Shown in pieces: positions 1-7,394 of a DNA stretch of 31,797 bases (within the stretch, counting starts at the first letter, position 1; the number at the start of each line of letters is the position of its first letter). A program made the position numbers and the translations under genes. The notes beneath the pieces are model-generated. The model was not told the origin of the DNA. It searched no databases and was given only the letters and a program-made list of their open reading frames with translations. The stretch comes from an uncultured Lacibacter sp. (GTDB lineage: Bacteria > Bacteroidota > Bacteroidia > Chitinophagales > Chitinophagaceae): positions 1 to 31,797 of the forward strand of contig NZ_CAMLGT010000012.1 of NCBI RefSeq assembly GCF_946479605.1, read 5' to 3'.

Positions 1-1108
1 ATACCATCATCGAATTTGATTGCAGCTTCAATGGGGTGGGAGTTCCCGGCTTGTTTGCTACAATTTCTTTTCCGCCATTTGCAGGCTTTTTACCAAAGTT
101 GCTGATGATGGCATTGGCAAACTCAGTAGTGTTTACACTTGGTTTGCTTTTATCGCCAAAGTCGCCGGTGTGTATACCATTCTCTAATGTATAGAGTAAA
201 GCGTTTTCAATAACAGCTGCATTTTCTGTTAAACCCACATGACGCAGCATGGCCAAACCACTCAGCAATAAGGCTGTTGGGTTGGCAATATTTTTTCCGG
301 CAATATCCGGTGCAGTACCGTGTACCGCTTCAAAAATGGAAATATGATCGCCGATATTTGCACTTGGTGCAAAACCTAAACCACCCACAAGACCAGCACA
401 AAGATCACTCACAATATCACCCTGCAGATTGGTAAGCACTACCACATCAAACAGGTCAGGACGTGTTACTAATTTCATACACAGGTCATCCACAATAATA
501 TCATCGGCTTTCAGTTCAGGATATTCTTTCGCTACCTCATAAAAGCATTCAAGGAACAAACCATCGGTGATCTTCATGATGTTTGCTTTATGACCGCATG
601 TAATGCGTCGTGCATTTTTCTGCTTCGCCATTTCAAATGCATAGCGGATCACCTGCATACTTCCGGGGCGTGTAATGAACCTGCGGCTCAAGGCCACATC
701 ATGTGTAAGCATGTGTTCAATACCACCATAGGTATCTTCAATATTTTCACGAACCACAGTAATGTCAATAGGAATACCGGCTTTGCTGAACACCGTATCT
801 ACACCATGTAAGGTTTGGAAGTCACGTTTATTAGCGTAAGTGTTCCAGGTTTTGCGTGCAGTAACGTTAATACTTTTTACGCCTTTGCCTTTTGGTGTTT
901 CCATGGGGCCTTTAAACAGCAAACCAAGACTTTCAATGGTTTGTTTTGCTTCCGGAGTCATACCATTATTAAAACCTTTATCAAACACCCATTTCCCCAT
1001 TTCCACAATTTCATACGCAAGAGGAACGTTGTTGGCGTTGAAGATTGATAAAACGGCATCCATTATTTCCGGTCCAATACCATCGCCCTTAGCTACAGCA
1101 ATTTTCAT
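1..1108 (-). CDS. icd: NADP-dependent isocitrate dehydrogenase (partial, C-terminus beyond window)
   Basis: The enzyme oxidatively decarboxylates isocitrate to 2-oxoglutarate in the cytoplasmic TCA cycle. I translated the minus strand from the ATG at 1108-1106; 369 codons are open to the window edge. Visible family features are the N-terminal KGDGIGPE, KGPMETP followed by KSINVTARK, the substrate-binding VVRENIEDTYGGIEH, DIVSDLCAGLVGGLGFAPSA, and the nucleotide-site segment EAVHGTAPDIAGKNIANPTA. The segment order and wording match Thermus-type isocitrate dehydrogenase as I know it. Those proteins are nearly 500 residues long with an extra C-terminal domain, so roughly a quarter of this one lies outside the window. 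Isopropylmalate dehydrogenase is the main alternative but is shorter and lacks this KGPMETP/VRENIEDTYGGIEH pattern. A promoter-like box lies about 40 bases upstream. Confidence 0.9.
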   Translation of the reverse strand, partial: MKIAVAKGDGIGPEIMDAVLSIFNANNVPLAYEIVEMGKWVFDKGFNNGMTPEAKQTIESLGLLFKGPMETPKGKGVKSINVTARKTWNTYANKRDFQTLHGVDTVFSKAGIPIDITVVRENIEDTYGGIEHMLTHDVALSRRFITRPGSMQVIRYAFEMAKQKNARRITCGHKANIMKITDGLFLECFYEVAKEYPELKADDIIVDDLCMKLVTRPDLFDVVVLTNLQGDIVSDLCAGLVGGLGFAPSANIGDHISIFEAVHGTAPDIAGKNIANPTALLLSGLAMLRHVGLTENAAVIENALLYTLENGIHTGDFGDKSKPSVNTTEFANAIISNFGKKPANGGKEIVANKPGTPTPLKLQSNSMMV

Positions 1109-1146
1109 ATTGATTTAATTTTTAGTCCGATAATTATCAGAAGCCG

Positions 1147-1154
1147 CAAAGGTA
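1147..1154 (-). promoter_or_regulatory. Promoter -7 box (TACCTTTG) for isocitrate dehydrogenase
   Basis: The minus strand reads TACCTTTG here, an exact match to the Bacteroidota -7 consensus TAnnTTTG. It lies 38 bases ahead of the isocitrate dehydrogenase ATG in the birA-icd gap. I see no clear -33 TTG at the expected distance, so the call rests on one element. Confidence 0.45.
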
Positions 1155-1205
1155 ACACCCGTTAGGGTTCGTATGGAAGTAACTAGTTAAAAAAAAAGAT
1201 AAATA

Positions 1206-1943
1206 TCAAAGTAGCCATTCCACTTCACCAAAATCGAAACATTCTTCCACATTGTTTCCGGTAACCAGCTGGCCGCTTTGGTTTACCCCTTTAATAATTG
1301 TGCTGGTGGTTCTGTTACCTTTTTTAAGCCTTGCAGGTTTGTTTAATTTGTACAGGTGTTGGTTGTATAATTCAAACAGCGGATGAAAATCCTGCTGCAG
1401 TTCATTATATTTCTGAAGAACAGCTGTATGAATTGCATGAGCCAATTGCAGCACATCGGTGTCCTTTCCGGTGATTTGTTTAATGGATACAGGGTTTTTT
1501 AGCTCGCCAAACTTTGTTTGGTTAACATTAATTCCAATGCCAATAACAGCCCATTGCCATTGCGTGCCCCTCACAATATTTTCAATAAGAATGCCTCCTG
1601 TCTTTCTGTCACGCCAATACAAATCGTTTGGCCATTTGATGGTTGTTTCATCGCCCATTAGTTTTTCAAGCTCACCCCTTACTGCAAGGGCGGTAGCTGC
1701 CAGCAACTGAAAATTTTGTGTAAGGTGTAGTTTGGGCTTTACTATAATGGAAAAACTCAGGTTGGCACCGGGTTCGGTTTCCCACACTTTCCCTCTTTGT
1801 CCCTTTCCCTTGGTTTGGTGGGCGGTGCGTATGGTTAACCCATGCTGTGCCACTCCTGCATGGATCAACCCCATGGCATAGTTGTTGGTGCTGTCCACTT
1901 CGTCCAGTTCAATCCAGGGGAGGTCTGATTTTTTAAGAGGCAT
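1206..1943 (-). CDS. birA: Biotin--[acetyl-CoA-carboxylase] ligase
   Basis: The enzyme activates biotin with ATP and attaches it to the lysine of the biotin carboxyl carrier domain of acetyl-CoA carboxylase and related carboxylases, in the cytoplasm. The 245-residue protein shows the family motifs in order: DEVDSTNNYA near residues 14-23, the biotinyl-AMP loop GKGQRGKVW at 46-54, KWPNDL at 103-108, GGILIE at 116-121 and GIGINVNQ at 135-142, followed by a small C-terminal domain. There is no N-terminal helix-turn-helix domain, so this is the monofunctional type without repressor activity. It is divergent from rsfS, with about 100 bases between them. The ATG start gives a normal family length. 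Confidence 0.93.
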   Translation of the reverse strand: MPLKKSDLPWIELDEVDSTNNYAMGLIHAGVAQHGLTIRTAHQTKGKGQRGKVWETEPGANLSFSIIVKPKLHLTQNFQLLAATALAVRGELEKLMGDETTIKWPNDLYWRDRKTGGILIENIVRGTQWQWAVIGIGINVNQTKFGELKNPVSIKQITGKDTDVLQLAHAIHTAVLQKYNELQQDFHPLFELYNQHLYKLNKPARLKKGNRTTSTIIKGVNQSGQLVTGNNVEECFDFGEVEWLL

Positions 1944-2044
1944 GGTTAGTTAAGATTGACTAATTTTGGACAAATTATAAAGTAAAGCATTGCGGCCGAA
2001 CGTCCGTAGCAAAAAACAGATTAATTCATTAAACCACCAAGCGA

Positions 2045-2455
2045 TTGAGTACATTATCTCTCTTAAATAACCGGGGAAAAGAAAAGAAGGGCAACTCTGT
2101 ACGCATAAACCGAAACAGCAAATTATTTAAGACTATTCTTCGGGCTATCCAGGAAAAAAAGGGTGAACACATTGTAAGTCTTGACTTGCGGAAGATTCCG
2201 GAGGCGGTTTCAGACTTTTTTGTCATCTGCGAAGCTTCCAGTACAACACAGGTAAAAGCAATTGCAGATCATATCCATCACCTGGTGCAGGAAGAATGTG
2301 GAGAAGCGCCTTATCGCCAGGAGGGGATGAGTGCATTGCAATGGGTGCTGGTTGATTATGTGAACATTGTGGTGCATGTGTTTCATCCGGAGACAAGAAA
2401 GTTTTACCGGTTGGAAGAAATGTGGAGCGATGCCGGTTCGGCCGATCATGAGTAA
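2045..2455 (+). CDS. rsfS: Ribosomal silencing factor RsfS
   Basis: RsfS (DUF143/Iojap family) binds ribosomal protein uL14 and blocks joining of the ribosomal subunits when nutrients are short. The core is clear: LKF-type helix KTILRAIQEKKGEHIVSLDL, then SDFFVICEASSTTQVKAIADHI, then YRQEGMSALQWVLVDYVNIVVHVF and the C-terminal RKFYRLEEMW. The frame has no ATG before the conserved core. Its upstream stop is TAA at 2030-2032, and the only usual start codon after it is TTG at 2045-2047, which I adopt. This gives 136 residues, a normal length with a basic N-terminal tail. It lies directly upstream of ftsH, the usual Bacteroidota arrangement, and is probably cotranscribed with it. Confidence 0.92.
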   Translation: MSTLSLLNNRGKEKKGNSVRINRNSKLFKTILRAIQEKKGEHIVSLDLRKIPEAVSDFFVICEASSTTQVKAIADHIHHLVQEECGEAPYRQEGMSALQWVLVDYVNIVVHVFHPETRKFYRLEEMWSDAGSADHE

Positions 2456-2556
2456 TCTGTTTTGCAGGAAAACTTTAACAAAACCTGCCCGATAATTTTA
2501 GCCACTTATTTGTAATACTATCTGAAATTGCCCATCGAAGGGAAAAAAACAAAAAG

Positions 2557-4605
2557 ATGAGTTTGAATCAAGGAAATAATCCAGACAGCAGCGGCGATAA
2601 GAAAGACGGCCGCAAACCTTTCCGTTTTAATATTTACTGGCTCTATGCGTTAATAGCTGCCGTATTGATCGGCTTTAACCTGTTTCGTGGAATTACACCC
2701 GATGCGATCCCCACTTCACAAGTGGTGTTTGAAGACAGCATGCTTATGAAAGGGTATGTTGATAAATACACCATTGTGCGGAACAAGGATATTGTACGTG
2801 TAACATTGAAACCGGCAGCAGCAAATGATGCGGCTATTACTAAAATTGTAGCCGATAAGGAGCCAAAACTCAAGATCGATAAAACAAAGGGATTGAATTT
2901 TGAATTTCCTGTTGGCGATCATAAGGAGTTTGATAAACGTATACAGCAGATCATTGCCGCAAATACGGCTGTTACCGGAAAGCCGATAGCTAATTACAGT
3001 ACAGATGAAAACTGGCTGAGTCCGCTCATCAGTTTATTACTTCCCATCCTGGTATTGATCGGGCTTTGGATATTATTAATGCGAAAGATGAACAGTGGTG
3101 GAGGTGCAGGCCCCGGCGGCGGTGGCATTTTCAACATTGGGAAATCACGTGCACAGTTGTTTGAAAAAGGAACAAAAGTGAACGTAACCTTCCAGGATGT
3201 GGCAGGTTTGGACGAAGCAAAAGTGGAAGTGATGGAAATTGTTGACTTCCTCAAGAATCCGAAAAAATACACTGCACTTGGTGGTAAAATTCCAAAAGGT
3301 GCATTGCTGGTAGGCCCTCCCGGTACGGGTAAAACCTTGCTGGCAAAAGCAATGGCCGGCGAAGCGCAAGTGCCTTTCTTCAGCATCAGCGGTTCCGATT
3401 TTGTGGAGTTGTTTGTGGGTGTGGGTGCAAGCCGTGTGCGTGACCTGTTCAAACAGGCAAGAGAAAAAGCGCCCTGTATCATTTTCATTGATGAGATTGA
3501 TGCCATTGGTCGTGCACGTGGCCGCAATGCCATTGTAAGTAACGATGAACGTGAAAATACTTTGAACCAGTTGCTGGTGGAAATGGATGGTTTCGGTGGC
3601 GATACGGGCATCATCATCCTGGCTGCAACCAACCGTCCTGATGTATTGGATTCAGCGTTGTTACGTCCGGGTCGTTTCGATCGCCAGATCTCTATTGACC
3701 GTCCGGATGTAAAGGGCCGTGAGCAGATCTTTAAAGTGCATCTGAAACCAATTAAAATTTCTGAAACACTCGATATTCATAAACTGGCCGAACAAACACC
3801 TGGTTTTGCAGGTGCAGATATTGCCAACGTATGTAACGAAGCAGCATTGATCGCTGCACGTAAAGGAAAGGCTGCTGTTGATATGAGCGATTTCCAGGAT
3901 GCCATTGATCGTGTAATCGGTGGTTTGGAAAAGAAAAACAAACTCATCAGCCCGGAAGAAAAAGAGATCATTGCTTACCACGAAGCAGGTCATGCAATTT
4001 GCGGTTGGTATTTAGAGCATGCTTATCCGTTACTGAAAGTAACCATTGTGCCACGTGGTACAGCGGCATTGGGTTATGCGCAATACACACCAAAAGAACA
4101 ATATCTCTACAACATTGAGCAACTGAATGATCAGATTTGTATGACACTTGGCGGCCGTGCAAGTGAAGATATTTTCTTCGGTAAAATTTCTACCGGTGCA
4201 AGTAACGATCTGCAGCAGATCACTAAAATTGCTTACTCCATGATTACTGTTTATGGTATGAATGATAAGCTGGGCAACATCAGTTACTACGATCCTAACC
4301 AGGAGCAAACGTTTACCAAACCTTACAGCGAACGTACAGCAGAAATGATTGATGATGAAGTACGCAAATTAATTGAAGAGGCATACGAACGCACAAAGGC
4401 ATTGCTCACTGAAAAGAAAGCTGATGTAGAAAAACTGGCGAAGGAGCTACTTGAAAAAGAAGTATTGTTTCAGAGCGATGTGGAAGCACTGATTGGTAAA
4501 CGCCCGTTTGAACATAAAAAATTGCTGGATGAAAACGGTGCAGAAATTCCGCACAATGCGCATTCAGCAGATGAAATTTCAAGTCAACCCGATTCAAATT
4601 CATAA
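2557..4605 (+). CDS. ftsH: ATP-dependent zinc metalloprotease FtsH
   Basis: FtsH is a hexameric inner-membrane AAA+ protease that extracts and degrades misfolded membrane proteins and short-lived regulators. The 682-residue protein has a first membrane segment near residues 26-45, a small periplasmic domain, and a second membrane segment near 154-176. A Gly-rich linker follows. The AAA module has Walker A GPPGTGKT at 253-260, Walker B IIFIDEID at 307-314 and the second region of homology ending in RPGRFDR near 376. The peptidase domain has the zinc motif HEAGH at 475-479, and ASNDLQQ near 548-554 supplies the third zinc ligand (D551). All catalytic residues are present and the length is normal. 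The C-terminal tail is acidic and polar. The LUD gene starts 5 bases after the stop, so the two are cotranscribed. Confidence 0.98.
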   Translation: MSLNQGNNPDSSGDKKDGRKPFRFNIYWLYALIAAVLIGFNLFRGITPDAIPTSQVVFEDSMLMKGYVDKYTIVRNKDIVRVTLKPAAANDAAITKIVADKEPKLKIDKTKGLNFEFPVGDHKEFDKRIQQIIAANTAVTGKPIANYSTDENWLSPLISLLLPILVLIGLWILLMRKMNSGGGAGPGGGGIFNIGKSRAQLFEKGTKVNVTFQDVAGLDEAKVEVMEIVDFLKNPKKYTALGGKIPKGALLVGPPGTGKTLLAKAMAGEAQVPFFSISGSDFVELFVGVGASRVRDLFKQAREKAPCIIFIDEIDAIGRARGRNAIVSNDERENTLNQLLVEMDGFGGDTGIIILAATNRPDVLDSALLRPGRFDRQISIDRPDVKGREQIFKVHLKPIKISETLDIHKLAEQTPGFAGADIANVCNEAALIAARKGKAAVDMSDFQDAIDRVIGGLEKKNKLISPEEKEIIAYHEAGHAICGWYLEHAYPLLKVTIVPRGTAALGYAQYTPKEQYLYNIEQLNDQICMTLGGRASEDIFFGKISTGASNDLQQITKIAYSMITVYGMNDKLGNISYYDPNQEQTFTKPYSERTAEMIDDEVRKLIEEAYERTKALLTEKKADVEKLAKELLEKEVLFQSDVEALIGKRPFEHKKLLDENGAEIPHNAHSADEISSQPDSNS

Positions 4606-4610
4606 GTAGT

Positions 4611-5246
4611 ATGGGTGTTTCTCCTTCAAAGGAAAATATTCTGAAAAAAATAAGACAGGCACTGAGTCATCCGGTGCCTGTTCCTTTTCCGCAAAGCGAA
4701 GGCAACAACAGTGTGTTTCAACCACCGGTTGATGACATGGCTGTACAGTTTGCACAGGAGTTTACCAAGCTGCAGGGTAAGTTTGTGTTTTGTGCCGATG
4801 AAAAGGACATGACCGAACAGCTGCTGCAATTAGCTGCTGCACGCAAATGGGATAAAGTTGTTTGCCGTGAACAAAAACTCAGGGATATATTCAAACAACT
4901 CGGCATACCCATTAACTTTCACGATAACCTTGCTGATAGCGATGTCAGCTTCACCACCTGCGAATTATTGGTAAGCCGTACAGGTACAATGGTGTTAAGT
5001 ACGGGCAACGAAAGCGGACGCACTACCAGTGTGTATGCACCTATACATGTGTGCATTGCTTACACCAGCCAGATGGTGTATGATCTGAAAGATGCATTAC
5101 AGGCACTGCGTGAAAAATACCAGGGACAACTTCCATCGTTTATCAGTTTTGCAACAGGCCCCAGCCGTACAGCCGATATTGAAAAAACATTGGTTGTAGG
5201 TGTGCATGGCCCCAAAGAAGTGTTTGTGTTTTTGATTGAAGGCTAA
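4611..5246 (+). CDS. LUD-domain protein (LutC/YkgG-like)
   Basis: The 211-residue protein matches the LUD family (DUF162), whose best-known member is LutC of the L-lactate oxidation complex LutABC. Recognisable parts are the N-terminal SKENILKKIRQAL helix, CELLVSRTGTMVLSTGNESGR in the middle, the segment APIHVCIAYTSQMVYDL, and FATGPSRTADIEKTLVVGVHGPKEVFVFL at the end, typical of the domain. No lutA or lutB partner is nearby, so a role in lactate use is not supported. It starts 5 bases after the ftsH stop. LUD genes commonly follow ftsH in Bacteroidota, which suggests a conserved but uncharacterised link. Function is therefore given only at family level. Confidence 0.85.
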   Translation: MGVSPSKENILKKIRQALSHPVPVPFPQSEGNNSVFQPPVDDMAVQFAQEFTKLQGKFVFCADEKDMTEQLLQLAAARKWDKVVCREQKLRDIFKQLGIPINFHDNLADSDVSFTTCELLVSRTGTMVLSTGNESGRTTSVYAPIHVCIAYTSQMVYDLKDALQALREKYQGQLPSFISFATGPSRTADIEKTLVVGVHGPKEVFVFLIEG

Positions 5247-5256
5247 ATGGAATTGG

Positions 5257-5274
5257 TCCCGGTAGCTATCGGGA
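5257..5274. repeat. 18-bp imperfect palindrome (TCCCGGTAGCTATCGGGA)
   Basis: The sequence is its own reverse complement except for one symmetric mismatch pair (G-T wobble in RNA). It lies 11 bases after the LUD stop in the 94-base gap before the GGCT gene. It could form a hairpin at the end of the ftsH-LUD transcript, but no clean T-run follows, so it may instead be a dispersed intergenic palindrome. Confidence 0.5.
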
Positions 5275-5304
5275 TTGGAATTTGTTTTTCTTGTGACTTT
5301 AATC

Positions 5305-5336
5305 TTGTTTCTTGAGCCTTCTTCCATGTATCTTTA
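5305..5336 (+). promoter_or_regulatory. Promoter for the GGCT-family gene (TTG - 21 bp - TATCTTTA)
   Basis: TTG at 5305-5307 and TATCTTTA at 5329-5336 (one mismatch to TAnnTTTG, in the last base) are 21 bases apart, within the range known for Bacteroidota promoters. The box ends 4 bases before the ATG at 5341, so the transcript would have almost no leader. Confidence 0.45.
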
Positions 5337-5340
5337 AGCC

Positions 5341-5766
5341 ATGAATGATGCTAATCAATTATTGTTTGTTTATGGGAGTCTGCGTAGTGGTTTTCAAGGG
5401 TCGGCTTTCCAATACATTGCACCTTATTTTACCAAGCTGGCCGATGGAAAAGTGAAAGGCAAATTATACGACCTGGGCGAATTTCCTGCAGCCCTGCCTT
5501 CAAACGATGAAGCATTTATCATTGGTGAATTATACCAGGCCAATTCAACAGAAGAATTTAACTGGGCCATTACCCAGCTTGATGATTATGAAGGGGTACA
5601 CCCAGAGGAAGGCGAGGAGCAGTTATACGAACGTGCTAAAGCAACTGTTTTTACTGATAAAGGTGAGTTTGCAGCATGGATCTACTGGTATAAACTGGAT
5701 GTAACAGATAAACCGGTGATTGAAAGCGGCGATGTGCTGGAATACCAGCGTCAAAAGCTGAAATAG
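5341..5766 (+). CDS. Gamma-glutamylcyclotransferase-fold protein (GGCT/YtfP family)
   Basis: The 141-residue protein has the fold's signature VYGSLRSG at residues 10-17 and a LDDYEG segment at 80-85. The glutamate in that segment (E84) aligns with the catalytic Glu of gamma-glutamylcyclotransferases. Such enzymes release 5-oxoproline from gamma-glutamyl amines or peptides, but many bacterial YtfP-type members have unknown substrates, so only the fold and likely chemistry can be stated. No signal peptide is visible, so it should be cytoplasmic. The ATG start follows a promoter-like box directly. It precedes lpxH by 34 bases; the two may be transcribed together, although lpxH has its own box. 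Confidence 0.82.
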   Translation: MNDANQLLFVYGSLRSGFQGSAFQYIAPYFTKLADGKVKGKLYDLGEFPAALPSNDEAFIIGELYQANSTEEFNWAITQLDDYEGVHPEEGEEQLYERAKATVFTDKGEFAAWIYWYKLDVTDKPVIESGDVLEYQRQKLK

Positions 5767-5768
5767 TG

Positions 5769-5796
5769 TTGTTGTAAAACAGCTTCTTTATATTTG
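5769..5796 (+). promoter_or_regulatory. Promoter for lpxH (TTG - 17 bp - TATATTTG)
   Basis: TTG at 5769-5771 and an exact TAnnTTTG box, TATATTTG, at 5789-5796 are 17 bases apart. The box ends only 4 bases before the ATG at 5801, which predicts a leaderless or nearly leaderless mRNA. Confidence 0.5.
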
Positions 5797-5800
5797 TTTG

Positions 5801-6559
5801 ATGCAGATCCCTCCCGGTAAAAAAATATATTTTCTTTCCGATTTTCATTTGGGGGCACCCAACTATGAACAGAGTCTTGTTCGTGAAAAAAAGATCGTCC
5901 AGTTTCTTGACGAAGTAAAGATTGATGCAGCTGTTATTTTCATTGTGGGCGATATGTTCGATTTCTGGTACGAATATCGCACAGTAGTTCCCAAAGGGTT
6001 TGTTCGTTTGCTGGGCAAGCTGGCCGAACTGACAGATGCGGGTATTACGATTCACTTTTTTGTAGGCAATCATGATATGTGGATGAAGGATTATTTGCAG
6101 ACAGAACTGAACATTCCTGTGTACTACGAGCCGAAGGAATTTGAATACAACGGCAAGCAGTTTTTAATAGGTCATGGTGATGGGTTAGGCCCCGGCGATC
6201 ATGGCTATAAAATGCTGAAGAAAATATTCCGTAATCCTGCCTGCCAGTGGTTGTTTGGTATTTTGCCGCCGGTAGTTGGTGTGGGCTTGGCCAATTACCT
6301 GAGCCGAAGAAGCAGGGCACAAACAGGTTCAACAGAAGAAACGTTTTTAGGCGAAGACAATGAATGGCTGATCACTTACTGCAAAGAAGTATTGCAGCAA
6401 AAAAAGTTTGACTTTTTTGTGTTTGGCCATAGACACCTGCCTATTGATTTTCGTCTGACTACTGACAGCAGGTATATTAATCTCGGTGACTGGATACGTT
6501 ATTTCAGTTACGCTTCGTTTGATGGAGAAAAGATGGAGTTGCTGTATTATAAACGATGA
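5801..6559 (+). CDS. lpxH: UDP-2,3-diacylglucosamine diphosphatase
   Basis: LpxH removes UMP from UDP-2,3-diacylglucosamine to give lipid X, the fourth step of lipid A synthesis, at the inner face of the cytoplasmic membrane. The 252-residue protein has the complete calcineurin-like metallophosphatase set in LpxH spacing: SDFHLG (D14, H16), GDMFDFW (D51), GNHDMW (N90, H91), GHGDG (H125) and FGHRH (H210, H212). Its length is close to that of E. coli LpxH. I chose ATG 5801 rather than the TTG one codon upstream because ATG is adjacent and preferred. The stop overlaps the next start by 4 bases (ATGA), which indicates translational coupling with the propeller-like gene. LpxG or LpxI are excluded by motif pattern and size. 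Confidence 0.9.
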   Translation: MQIPPGKKIYFLSDFHLGAPNYEQSLVREKKIVQFLDEVKIDAAVIFIVGDMFDFWYEYRTVVPKGFVRLLGKLAELTDAGITIHFFVGNHDMWMKDYLQTELNIPVYYEPKEFEYNGKQFLIGHGDGLGPGDHGYKMLKKIFRNPACQWLFGILPPVVGVGLANYLSRRSRAQTGSTEETFLGEDNEWLITYCKEVLQQKKFDFFVFGHRHLPIDFRLTTDSRYINLGDWIRYFSYASFDGEKMELLYYKR

Positions 6560-7359
6560 AACAATTCTTGATCATACTAAGTCTTTTTTGTGTTGCAGCT
6601 GTTGCGGCACAAGATCCGCCTGCTTTTTCAAATGCAAAAGCAGTGGAAGGCGAGTATATTGATTTTACGGTTGATAATCTTGGCAACTATTTCCTGCTGT
6701 CAAAAAACAATCAGCTCAAGAAACTCACGGCCAATGGTGATTCGGTTGGGGTGTTCAATGATGTGCGCAGGTATGGCAAGTTGTATTCCATTGATGCTGC
6801 TAATCCGTTGAAAGTATTATTATACTACCGGAATTTTTCAACGGTGGTGGTACTTGATCGTTTTCTGAATATCGTTAATACAATTGATCTGCGCAAACAG
6901 GAAATTTTCCAGGTGAAAGCCATTGCGCAGAGTTACGATAACAATATCTGGCTTTACGATGAGCAGGCAAATAAGCTGAAGAAAATAGCAGATGATGGAA
7001 AAACGCTGATGGAAACCGTCGACTTCCGGATGATCTTTGATGATGTGCCAACACCCACACAGATATTTGACCAGGATGGGTTTATATATCTCTACGATCC
7101 TGCAAAAGGTGTTTATGTATTTGATATTTACGGTGCATTCAAAACCAAACTGTCGTACATCGGTCTTGCTGATGTAACAGTGGTAGGCAAAACGGTAATT
7201 GGTATTGAACAGCAAGCACTGATTGCTTATACCACAGGTACGCTTACCGAAAAAAGATGGAGCCTGCCTGCTTCTGTTGTGCAGCGGCAAAAAGCGGTTA
7301 TACGTCCCGGTCACATGTATATACTCAAGGACGACCGCATTCAGCATTTTACATTTTAA
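6556..7359 (+). CDS. Exported propeller-like protein of unknown function
   Basis: I do not recognise a named family. The 267-residue protein begins with a signal peptide, MKQFLIILSLFCVAAVAAQ, probably cut after residue 18 or 19. The rest is a series of short beta-rich repeats, such as GNYFLLSKNNQLKKL, NNIWLYDEQANKLKKI and GFIYLYDPAKGVYVFD, spaced roughly 40 residues apart. That is the pattern of a beta-propeller (NHL/6-bladed type). It should be periplasmic or outer-membrane associated. Its ATG lies inside the lpxH stop (ATGA overlap), so it is cotranscribed and translationally coupled with lpxH. This hints at an envelope role, but nothing in the sequence shows a catalytic site or ligand. Confidence 0.75.
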   Translation: MKQFLIILSLFCVAAVAAQDPPAFSNAKAVEGEYIDFTVDNLGNYFLLSKNNQLKKLTANGDSVGVFNDVRRYGKLYSIDAANPLKVLLYYRNFSTVVVLDRFLNIVNTIDLRKQEIFQVKAIAQSYDNNIWLYDEQANKLKKIADDGKTLMETVDFRMIFDDVPTPTQIFDQDGFIYLYDPAKGVYVFDIYGAFKTKLSYIGLADVTVVGKTVIGIEQQALIAYTTGTLTEKRWSLPASVVQRQKAVIRPGHMYILKDDRIQHFTF

Positions 7360-7383
7360 GTTTTACTGCTTAGCCGTAGGTTG

Positions 7384-7391
7384 TATTTTTG
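7384..7391 (+). promoter_or_regulatory. Promoter -7 box (TATTTTTG) for the MscS channel gene
   Basis: This is an exact TAnnTTTG match that ends 3 bases before the ATG at 7395. About 20 bases upstream lies TTTT (7361-7364) rather than TTG, so the -33 element is weak. If used, transcription would begin at or next to the start codon. Confidence 0.42.
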
Positions 7392-7394
7392 CGT

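Noticed and set aside
590..1118. Three plus-strand open frames of 73-92 codons opposite isocitrate dehydrogenase
   Set aside because: The minus strand carries a well-conserved enzyme over the whole stretch; the plus-strand frames have no family resemblance.
1181..1200. AACTAGTT palindrome next to an A-run downstream of birA
   Set aside because: On the birA strand the T-run precedes the palindrome instead of following it, so it does not fit an intrinsic terminator, and 8 bases is short.
2464..2488. GCAGG...CCTGC inverted repeat between rsfS and ftsH
   Set aside because: The stem is only 5 base pairs with a 15-base loop and no T-run; too weak for a terminator or attenuator.
2994..3632. 212-codon open frame antisense to ftsH
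   Set aside because: It lies fully opposite the conserved AAA domain of FtsH, has low-complexity Ser/Pro/Thr-rich composition and no recognisable domain; a shadow of strong coding bias.
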